Origin: Calditrichota bacterium
Lineage (GTDB): Bacteria > Zixibacteria > MSB-5A5 > GN15 > FEB-12
NCBI GenBank assembly: GCA_008501655.1
Contig: QQUK01000217.1
Span: forward strand, 1-5,236
Length of the DNA: 5,236 nucleotides
Reading direction: 5' to 3'
Numbering within the stretch: the first letter of the stretch is position 1; each line of letters begins with the position of its first letter. Positions 1 to 5,236 of the stretch are shown here, in pieces. Below the pieces are notes generated by a model, which saw only the letters and a list, made by a program, of their open reading frames with translations, searched no databases and was not told the DNA's origin. Both the position numbers and the translations under genes were made by a program.

Positions 1-66
1 GACACAGCTTTTATTACCGTTTCCTTAGGCAATCCTCCGGTTGCCAATGCCGGTGCTGACTTCTAA
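1..66 (+). CDS. 3' end of the same repeat-protein frame upstream of the in-frame TAA
   Basis: Frame 1 reads the last strand of a preceding repeat (D-T-A-F-I-T-V-S-L), the G-N-P-P-V linker and N-A-G-A-D-F, then TAA. These 21 codons match repeat starts elsewhere, such as P-V-V-N-A-G-A-D at 4678-4701 and the N-G-G-D-D-F of the last unit. They are therefore part of the same array rather than a different gene. Taken literally, they are the C-terminus of an upstream protein that ends about ten residues into a domain, which is a poor place for a natural terminus. The likelier reading is one gene interrupted by a nonsense change or by a base error. Confidence 0.7.
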   Translation, partial: DTAFITVSLGNPPVANAGADF

Positions 67-291
67 GAATTCCTCTGCAGTTTCGGCCAGGTCTGTTTTG
101 GTGTTACATTTACAGATGCTGACAATGACCTCGCTCTTACTGAACTTGTCTCACCAATCGGTACATTGTCCGGAAACCAAATTTGCTTCCCCCCGACATA
201 CGAAGGTGTTTATTCATTTATCATCCATGCAGTCGATAGTTGTGGTTCTGAAGATTATGATACAGTCCTGGTAACTATCGGCTTAAACGAT
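34..291 (+). repeat. Repeat unit R1, carrying the TAA
   Basis: This unit has four cysteines in the standard positions (F-L-C, Q-V-C, Q-I-C-F, D-S-C-G) and a complete T-D-A-D-N-D-L loop. Everything after the stop is intact and in frame. There is therefore no sign of the decay expected downstream of an old nonsense mutation. Its head (N-A-G-A-D-F...E-F-L-C) most resembles the head of R21, suggesting that R1 sits at an equivalent place in an earlier higher-order block. Confidence 0.85.
64..66 (+). other. In-frame TAA interrupting the repeat array
   Basis: The codons read GAD-F-stop-E-F-L-C here. The final unit of the window reads D-D-F-T-Q-F-L-C at the same place, so the stop replaces one ordinary residue and the frame is unchanged on both sides. 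It is the only in-frame stop in 1,745 codons. No ATG follows in frame until 628, so reinitiation is not apparent. A single base change in TAA would restore Lys, Gln, Glu, Ser, Leu or Tyr. Genuine nonsense mutation and sequencing or assembly error cannot be told apart from one sequence. Reassignment of TAA as a sense codon is unlikely, since it would be expected to recur. Confidence 0.9.
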
Positions 292-3200
292 GCACCGGTT
301 GCTACTCAGCCGGACACAATTTCCGCATCACTTTGTGCATCAGAAGAGCTCTGTGATACCCTCACTGCAACCGATGTAAATGGTGGACCGTTGACCTGGT
401 CACTTATTTCAGGCGTTGGTTCTGTTTCCTCAAATGGCATACTCTGCTTCACTCCGGCAACGAGTGGAACTTATCAGACTGTCACTGCAGTGACTGATAC
501 CTGCGGTGCTTCCGATACTATCACTGTGACATACGATATAAATATAAACCAGGCTCCTATTGCTACCGATTCTCCGCTTCCGATAAATATCTTCCAATGT
601 CTCGCTACGGAAGTATGTCATCAGTTTATGGCATCCGACCCTGAAAACGAATCATTGACCTGGTCATTGCTCTCCGGAACAGGCACTTTGACAACAGCCG
701 GTTACTATTGTTTCACTCCGACCGGTAACGGCAGTTATGACATCACGGTAGTTGTTACAGATCCATGCGGAGCTGCTGACACAACAACAAAAACTTATAA
801 TATAACTATTAACGATGCTCCGGTTGTTTCTCTTGGAAACGACACAGCATATTCATTATGTGCTGCTGACCAGATATGTATAGATTATACCGTTTCCGAT
901 TTACAGGGAATGAGTGGTCTTTCAGAATCAATGGTCTCAGGTTTCGGCAGCATTGACACTTCCCTTAACCAGATCTGTTTCACACCGGGAGCAAGCGGTG
1001 ATTATGAATTTATCGTTTCAGCGACAGACTCCTGCGGAGCTGTTGGTGCTGACACTTTAACTATTACCGTCACACTCGGACAGTCAGCATCAATAGTCTG
1101 TCCCGAAGGTCCTATAGATGTTAATCTCTGCGCTGCCGACACCGTTTGCTATATGCTTGGAATCTCTCCGGTCTCCGCAACAGTGACGACATCACTCGGT
1201 TCCTACAATAGCGGTCAACTCTGTTTTGTAGCTGACACAAGCGGAACATACTTTGTTGAAGTTATCGCTGATGAATCCTGCGGCTCCGATACCTGCCTTG
1301 TCCAGTTTAACGTAACAATCGGCGAAGCTGCTCAAGTCAACTGTCCATCAGCACAGAATATATTTATCTGTGAAGCTGACTCTATTTGTATTCCGGTAGG
1401 TATTAACGGCAGCGGTGTTTCCGTTTCTGTTTCCCCGATTGGAACTTATCAATCCGGTTCGATCTGTTTTCCTGCAGATACATCCGGTCATTATGAGATT
1501 ACTATCGTCGCATCAACATCATGCGGTTCAGACAGCTGTACTCTTGTTGCCGACGTTGTTATAAACGATGCCCCGATTGCTGATACTCCTCCGGCATCAA
1601 TTGACACATTTATCTGTGCGAACACATCTCTCTGTTATCAGTTTACAGCAGCAGATGCAAACGGCGGAACTTTAGTTTGGAACAAACTCAGCGGTGCAGG
1701 AACTGTTTCCTCATCCGGTGAATTCTGTTTTAATACATCCGGTTCCGGTGCCTACTCGGCAACAGCAGTTGTTACCGACTCCTGCGGTGCTTCTGACACA
1801 GTTTCTGTGACATTCAATGTTGCCTTAAACAATGCTCCAATATTCAGTTTTGGTAATGATACAACAATCTCTCTTTGTCAGGGACAGTCGGTATGTGTAC
1901 CATATACCGTCTCTGATTTAGACAATAATCTTTCAACGTTAACCATAACTGAAGGTAATGGCGTCGTTGATTCATTAAACAGTAAAATTTGTTTCTACCC
2001 GAATACATCCGGTGTTTATCAGTTTATAGTCGAATCTGAAGATCTCTGCGGTGCCGTTGACATTGACACGGTCAATGTCACTATCAATTTCAATTCAATT
2101 CCGGTTGTTAATGCCGGCGTAAACCAGAATCTATTCCTCTGTGCCCCTGAAGAGATCTGCTGGAATGTCTCAGCATCCGATGTCGACGGCAACCTTCTCT
2201 CGTTTGAAATGATTGAAGGAACCGGAACATTTGACGGCACACAAATCTGTTTCACCCCAACAACAAATTTCTGTTACGAGTTTATCCTGCAGGCAACCGA
2301 TTCCTGTTCTGCTTCTTCAGTTGACACCGTAATAGTCTGTGTAGAGTTTAATGAAGCTCCGGTTGCAAATGCCGGTGCTGACCAAAATATATTCCAATGT
2401 GCTCCTGCAGAGATTTGTCTCCCGGCATCATGTTCCGATGCTGACGGAAATCTCACAACCTGCGAACTGATCACACCGTATGGTTCGTATAACGGAACCA
2501 ACATCTGTTTCACACCGGATACATCGGGTCTGTATAGTTTTGAAATCAAAGCTACCGATGACTGTGGATTAACTGACTATGATACGGTATCGGTTACTGT
2601 TGATATAAATGATGCTCCTGTTTGTAATGTTCCGAATGATACTGTTATCATTCAATGTACACCTTCACAGGTTTGTCTGCCTGTTTCAGCAGATGATGCT
2701 GACGGTAATCTTTCCTTCTGTCAGATAACATCCGGTCCGGGTACAATATCCGGAGGAAACTGGTGTTATACTCCAACGGCAAGTCAGGTTGTCAATGTAA
2801 CGGTTCGATGTGAAGATGCCTGCGGAGCAAGCTGTGAATCATCATTCAGTGTTGAGTTTATGGTAAACAATGCTCCTACGGTTGACTTCGAAAACCTACC
2901 GACCCAAAATCTATGTGAACCGGCTGAAATCTGTGTTGGCTACACGCTTGATGACCCTGATGTAGGTCAGGGCAGAATTTTAACCCTGCTCTCAGCCAAC
3001 GGTACTCTTGACACTACAAACCATGAAGTTTGTTTTACACCAACAACGTCCGGAACATACACCTTCATTCTCGGTGTTACTGATGACTGCGGTGCTAATG
3101 ATGTCGACACTGTTGAAATACAAGTAGTTCTAAATTCAGCACCGGTTGTTAACCTTGGTTCTGACCAGACAATCGAGCTTTGTGAAGTTCAGGAGATTTG

Positions 3201-5236
3201 TCTCCCCGTTTCGGTATCTGATGTAGATAATAATATAACTTCAACAAACTTCACCGGTCCGGGTACATACGCAAGCTCAGAAGTTTGTTTCACACCGGCA
3301 TCCTCAGGCAGTTACCAGTTTATTTTAGAAGTTGAAGATAACTGCGGTGCTCTTACAACAGACACATTAAATATTACAATAGTCTTAAACAATGCTCCAA
3401 CCGTAGCGTTTGGTGCTGATATAAATACACAGCTCTGTACTCCGTCAGAAATATGTATCCCCTACACTCCAAATGATGCCGACGGATTAGCAGGTCTTAT
3501 TGAAGATATGTTCTCCGGTTTTGGTGCAATTGATACTCTGAATAATCAGATATGTTTCACACCGGCAACAGCTGGAAGTTATGAGTTCATAGTTTCCGTA
3601 ACCGATAGCTGTGGTGCTGTCGCCTATGATACGACAACTGTTACTATTACTTTTGGTGATATGGCAGCAATCAATTGTCCGGCTGGTCCTATAGATGTTA
3701 ATCTTTGCGCTGCTGATGAAATCTGCCAGATGATTGGAGTTACACCGGTTGATGCTGTTGTTTCCACCTCCTTTGGTACATACTCAGCTGGAGAACTTTG
3801 TTTCAACGCTGATACATCCGGTACTTACGATATAACAATAATAGCAGATTCAGACTGCGGTGCTGATACCTGTGTGGTAACATTTAATGTAAATATTGGT
3901 ACAGCAGCATCTGTAAGCTGTCCGGCGCCTCAATCTCTGTTCCTCTGTGAAGCTGATTCTATCTGTGTTCCGGTTTCAGCCAATGGTTCAGGATTATCAG
4001 TATCTGTCTCTCCTATTGGAACATACCAATCCGGTAACGTCTGCTTCCCGGCTGATACATCAGGACTCTACCAGATAACGGTTATTGCCAATTCATCCTG
4101 TGGTGCTGATACCTGTACATTCGAAGTTGATGTTACTATAAATACAGCACCGATAGCAGTTAACCCTTCATCCCCGGTTGATACATTCCTCTGCGCATCC
4201 GGTCAGATCTGTTACCAGTTCTCCGCATCTGATGCGGATGGCGGTTCACTGAACTGGGCAAGACTCTCCGGTAACGGAACGGTTTCATCATCCGGAGAAT
4301 GGTGTTTCAACGCTTCCGGCAATAACAGTTACACCGTCACAGCCGCCGTTACAGATTCATGCGGAACTGCTGATACCGTAACAATGACATATAATGTAAA
4401 CCAGAATGCTTCACCGGTGGTGGCACTTGGTGCTGACTTTACAGCCCCGCTATGTGACTCAAGCGAAATATGCCTCCCTTATACAACATCCGATGCTGAC
4501 AACAATATAGCGTTGGAAGAACTCGCTGTTGGCTCCGGTCTTCTTGACACGGTTAATAACACTATCTGCTTCATACCGGATACTTCAGGTGTATATACTT
4601 ACATCTTAACTGTAACCGATGTTTGCGGCTCAGTCGATGTTGATACTATTTCTGTCACTATTCCGAACAACGACCCGCCGGTTGTAAATGCCGGTGCGGA
4701 CCAGTTGTTTGACCTCTGTGACATCACTGAAGTTTGCTGGTCTGTAACAGTCTCTGATCCGAACAGCAATATCGCTACGGTGAACATGCTGACACCGGTC
4801 GGTACTTATAACGGCTCTGCTATCTGCTTTACACCGGACACTGCCGGAGTATATACATTCATTCTCGAAGCATATGACACTTGCGGTGAATCCGATGTTG
4901 ACACGGTTCTTGCCACAGTCGAACTGAACTCGGCTCCTATCTGTCAGGTTCCGAACGACACTACTCTCTTCCAATGTGCACCGGAGGAAATTTCCTTACC
5001 GGTTTCCGCAACCGATGCAGACGGCAATTTTGACCATTGTGAAATCTTAGCCGGTCCTGGTTCACTTGTAGGCGGTAACTGGGTCTTTACTCCATCCTCT
5101 AATCAGGATCTGTTTGTAAAGATTATGTGCATCGACTCATGCGGTGCCTCATGTACCGATTCATTCAACGTTTCAATTGAGATGAATTCAGCACCTGTTG
5201 TTAACGGCGGTGATGATTTCACCCAGTTCCTCTGTG
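67..5236 (+). CDS. Giant tandem-repeat, cysteine-rich Ig/cadherin-like surface protein (internal fragment, both ends missing)
   Basis: Frame 1 has no stop from base 67 to the window end (1,723 full codons) and continues beyond it. The product is an array of 80-90 residue beta-type repeats. Each has an N-x-A-P-V linker, an S-D-x-D-G-N loop in most units, an I-C-F-T-P-x-T-S-G-x-Y core strand, a T-D-x-C-G strand and a closing D-T-V-x-V-T-V strand. This matches the general plan of bacterial cadherin-like/Ig-like repeats, with four or more cysteines added per unit. There are no membrane segments or catalytic motifs, and only 5 Lys and 3 Arg in the translated window. By family analogy it is secreted and acts as an adhesin or surface filament, with the cysteines presumably forming disulfides outside the cytoplasm. 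The true start is not visible: the first in-frame ATG (628) lies inside a domain and has no well-placed ribosome binding site. The frame is probably the continuation of bases 1-63 across the TAA at 64-66. Coding status is near certain; function is inferred from fold type only. Confidence 0.93.
292..816 (+). repeat. Repeat units R2 and R3, Trp-class
   Basis: Both units carry L-T-W-S-L-x-S-G-x-G after the Asp-rich loop (T-D-V-N-G-G in R2, S-D-P-E-N-E in R3) and close with D-x-C-G-A-x-D-T. They share this Trp pattern with R7 and R17. Each has exactly four cysteines. They are not matched by R12 and R13, which hold the same place before the second block, so this part of the array is not simply duplicated. 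Confidence 0.85.
817..1086 (+). repeat. Repeat unit R4, 90-residue class
   Basis: This is the longest class, shared only with R14. Both have a longer loop ending in S-x-S-M or I-E-D-M, followed by S-G-F-G-x-I-D-T-x-x-N-Q-I-C-F-T-P and Y-E-F-I-V-S-x-T-D-S-C-G-A-V. There are four cysteines. It opens the first higher-order block and passes into R5 through a T-L-G-Q-S-A linker that replaces the usual N-D-A-P. Confidence 0.85.
1087..1569 (+). repeat. Repeat units R5 and R6, short six-cysteine class
   Basis: R5 has 81 residues and R6 has 80. Both lack the S-D-x-D-G-N loop. Both gain a cysteine in the first strand (I-V-C-P, V-N-C-P) and another after the C-G motif (C-G-S-D-T-C, C-G-S-D-S-C). The two extra cysteines appear together, which suggests a third disulfide joining the first strand to the last. 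The same pair of units recurs at R15 and R16. By hand, R5 and R15 agree at 52 of 81 residues and R6 and R16 at 54 of 80. Confidence 0.87.
1570..1833 (+). repeat. Repeat unit R7, Trp-class
   Basis: This unit reads A-P-I-A-D, C-Y-Q-F-T-A-A-D-A-N-G-G, L-V-W-N-K-L-S-G-x-G-T-V-S-S-S-G-E-x-C-F-N and T-D-S-C-G-A-S-D-T. It has four cysteines and one of the five lysines in the window. R17, 2,577 bases downstream, is its closest relative. Confidence 0.86.
1834..2097 (+). repeat. Repeat unit R8
   Basis: This 88-residue unit has four cysteines, the loop S-D-L-D-N-N-L and the core I-C-F-Y-P-N-T-S-G-V-Y. R18 matches it in length and place, with S-D-A-D-N-N-I and I-C-F-I-P-D-T-S-G-V-Y. The linker to R9 reads N-S-I-P-V, with Ile in place of Ala. 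Confidence 0.85.
2098..2355 (+). repeat. Repeat unit R9, six cysteines
   Basis: The head reads P-V-V-N-A-G, with E-I-C-W and S-D-V-D-G-N-L. Besides the four standard cysteines it has two extra ones: N-F-C-Y, where other units have S-G-x-Y, and V-I-V-C in the last strand. The C4 motif is D-S-C-S rather than D-S-C-G. The two extra cysteines are found in no other unit and appear together, so they may pair. Confidence 0.84.
2356..2613 (+). repeat. Repeat unit R10, six cysteines
   Basis: This is a clear example of the full consensus: N-A-G-A-D-Q, A-E-I-C-L-P, S-D-A-D-G-N-L (residues 812-818), I-C-F-T-P-D-T-S-G-L-Y and D-D-C-G. The Asp/Asn loop resembles the D-x-D-G-[DN] loop of bacterial cadherin-like domains and may bind calcium, by analogy only. 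The two extra cysteines flank this loop (A-S-C-S-D and T-T-C-E). Confidence 0.86.
2614..2871 (+). repeat. Repeat unit R11, eight cysteines
   Basis: Cysteines are at residues 875, 886, 892, 907, 922, 937, 941 and 945. Four are the standard set. 875 and 945 match the extra pair of the R5/R6 class. 907 and 937 (F-C-Q, R-C-E) are a further pair shared with R20. It has the V-C-N-V-P-N-D-T head and the S-G-G-N-W-C-Y core that identify R20 as its partner in the second block. Confidence 0.86.
2872..3393 (+). repeat. Repeat units R12 and R13
   Basis: These are standard four-cysteine units of 89 and 85 residues. R12 has D-D-P-D-V-G-Q-G in the loop and one of only three arginines in the window. R13 has S-D-V-D-N-N-I and a shortened segment before E-V-C-F-T-P, which accounts for its length. 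They close the first higher-order block. The second-block equivalents would begin at R21, at the window end. Confidence 0.84.
3394..3663 (+). repeat. Repeat unit R14, 90-residue class
   Basis: This is the counterpart of R4 at an offset of 2,577 bases, with the same length. It shares S-G-F-G-x-I-D-T, N-Q-I-C-F-T-P and T-D-S-C-G-A-V. It leads into R15 through a T-F-G-D-M-A linker, as R4 leads into R5 without the usual A-P. There are four cysteines. Confidence 0.86.
3664..4146 (+). repeat. Repeat units R15 and R16, short six-cysteine class
   Basis: These are the counterparts of R5 and R6, with identical lengths (81 and 80) and the same six cysteines each. A 20-base stretch covering most of G-P-I-D-V-N-L is identical at 1108-1127 and 3685-3704. 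The S-D-x-D-G-N loop is absent here too. The G-T-Y-Q-S-G and F-P-A-D-T-S-G segments of R16 match R6 exactly. Confidence 0.87.
4147..4410 (+). repeat. Repeat unit R17, Trp-class
   Basis: This is the counterpart of R7 with the same 88-residue length. It carries C-Y-Q-F-S-A-S-D-A-D-G-G, L-N-W-A-R-L-S-G-x-G-T-V-S-S-S-G-E-W-C-F-N and T-D-S-C-G-T-A-D-T. There are four cysteines and one of three arginines. The exit linker is N-Q-N-A-S-P, with Ser at the usual Ala place. Confidence 0.86.
4411..4674 (+). repeat. Repeat unit R18
   Basis: This is the counterpart of R8: 88 residues, C-L-P-Y-T-T-S-D-A-D-N-N-I, I-C-F-I-P-D-T-S-G-V-Y and D-V-C-G. It has four cysteines. It is the last unit that keeps a strict one-to-one match with the first block. 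Confidence 0.85.
4675..4932 (+). repeat. Repeat unit R19, apparent R9/R10 hybrid
   Basis: The head (P-V-V-N-A-G, E-V-C-W-S-V) resembles R9, with its E-I-C-W-N-V. The second half (M-L-T-P-V-G-T-Y-N-G, I-C-F-T-P-D-T-A-G-V-Y) resembles R10, with its L-I-T-P-Y-G-S-Y-N-G. The next unit, R20, matches R11, so one 86-residue unit is missing relative to the first block. Only the four standard cysteines are present; the extra pairs of R9 and R10 are both absent. Confidence 0.75.
4933..5190 (+). repeat. Repeat unit R20, R11-like with C2 and C3 both lost
   Basis: Cysteines are at residues 1648, 1659, 1680, 1710, 1714 and 1718, matching six of the eight in R11. The other two are replaced: C2 is Ser1665 (codon 4993-4995, E-E-I-S-L) and C3 is Val1695 (codon 5083-5085, N-W-V-F). 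Loss of both together, with the rest kept, suggests that C2 and C3 form one disulfide. The unit also contains one of the five lysines. Confidence 0.85.
5191..5236 (+). repeat. Partial repeat unit R21
   Basis: Only the A-P-V-V-N linker, G-G-D-D-F-T-Q and F-L-C are present before the window ends in mid-codon. This supplies the best template for the residue replaced by the TAA in R1, because the two heads share N-x-G-x-D-F and F-L-C. Confidence 0.85.

Larger units (their letters stand above)
817..5190 (+). repeat. Higher-order repeat: block A (R4-R13) and block B (R14 onward)
   Basis: Unit lengths 90-81-80-88-88-86 occur in the same order in R4-R9 and R14-R19. Every unit from R4 to R8 has its class partner exactly 2,577 bases (859 residues) downstream. 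After R19 the offset drops by one unit to 2,319 bases (R11 to R20). This implies duplication of a multi-domain segment followed by divergence and loss of one domain. Confidence 0.85.
34..5236 (+). repeat. Array of 20 complete plus one partial Ig/cadherin-like repeat units
   Basis: Units are cut at the A of the A-P-V linker or its equivalent. Start bases are R1 34, R2 292, R3 553, R4 817, R5 1087, R6 1330, R7 1570, R8 1834, R9 2098, R10 2356, R11 2614, R12 2872, R13 3139, R14 3394, R15 3664, R16 3907, R17 4147, R18 4411, R19 4675, R20 4933, R21 5191 (partial). Lengths in residues are 86, 87, 88, 90, 81, 80, 88, 88, 86, 86, 86, 89, 85, 90, 81, 80, 88, 88, 86, 86. Nearly all units keep four cysteines: C1 (x-L-C), C2 (E-I-C), C3 (I-C-F) and C4 (D-x-C-G). 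R20 has lost C2 and C3. Copies are strongly diverged in sequence, so the array is old and not a simple DNA satellite. Confidence 0.93.

Noticed and set aside
64..66. TAA as a reassigned sense codon (alternative genetic code)
   Set aside because: A sense TAA should recur across 1,745 codons. It occurs once, and no in-frame TAG or TGA occurs at all.
61..69. Short palindrome TTCTAAGAA as a possible operator
   Set aside because: It is inside coding sequence with no promoter or gene start nearby. A nine-base palindrome is expected by chance.
67..79. Adjacent GAATTC and CTGCAG sites beside the TAA, resembling a cloning-vector polylinker
   Set aside because: The encoded E-F-L-C fits the repeat consensus (compare Q-F-L-C in R21) and the flanks on both sides are native repeat. 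The sites are coincidental.
41..274. 77-codon ATG-started frame on the + strand, frame 2
   Set aside because: It overlaps the conserved repeat frame 1, has no repeat pattern of its own and no ribosome binding site in view. It is an out-of-frame shadow.
628..630. First in-frame ATG after the TAA as a true gene start
   Set aside because: It falls in the middle of R3 (Q-F-M-A-S-D), and starting there would cut a domain. The only purine-rich stretch upstream (GGAAG at 609-613) is too far away.
4630..4974. 114-codon reverse-strand frame, with similar 60-91 codon reverse frames at 430-621, 2019-2255, 2274-2549, 3624-3806 and 4599-4787
   Set aside because: All are antisense to the repeat array. 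Some recur at equivalent repeat positions because the sense strand is repetitive, and two of them overlap each other in different frames. None has independent support.
34..5236. CRISPR array or DNA-level satellite
   Set aside because: The periodicity is at protein level (about 258 bases, in frame, with strongly diverged copies). There are no short identical repeats separated by unique spacers.

Overview
The whole window is coding. It is an internal piece of one very large gene on the + strand, read in frame 1. The frame is open from base 67 to base 5236 (1,723 complete codons plus one base) and runs off the 3' end. The 63 bases before it belong to the same reading frame and the same repeat unit, but an in-frame TAA at 64-66 separates them. 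No gene start, signal peptide, promoter, ribosome binding site, terminator or C-terminal anchor lies in the window. There is no intergenic stretch, and I see no RNA gene, mobile element or CRISPR array.

The protein is a tandem array of about 21 divergent domains of 80-90 residues. Each reads roughly as: (N-x)-A-P-V, then x-L-C, x-E-I-C, S-D-x-D-G-N, G-x-G-x, I-C-F-T-P-x-T-S-G-x-Y, x-T-D-x-C-G, and D-T-V-x-V-T-V. Without the cysteines this is the layout of the bacterial cadherin-like/Ig-like repeats found in large secreted adhesins and surface proteins. The unusual part is the cysteine content: every complete unit has 4, 6 or 8, always an even number. The protein also has almost no lysine or arginine (8 in 1,744 codons).

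Region by region: bases 1-33 are the end of a preceding unit. R1 (34-291) carries the TAA. R2 and R3 are Trp-containing units. R4 to R13 (817-3393) form one higher-order block. R14 to R21 (3394-5236) are a second block that repeats the order of the first at a fixed offset of 2,577 bases through R18, then loses one unit near R19. R5, R6, R15 and R16 are a short six-cysteine class. R11 and R20 are the most cysteine-rich class.

Organism: a bacterium with mid-40s % G+C by hand sampling of three lines. Giant multi-Ig proteins of this style are common in environmental bacteria of the Fibrobacteres-Chlorobi-Bacteroidetes group and related candidate phyla. That placement is an impression, not a demonstration. 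The likely role is an extracellular or cell-surface structural or adhesive protein folded in an oxidising compartment. No partner genes are visible, so no multi-gene system can be claimed.
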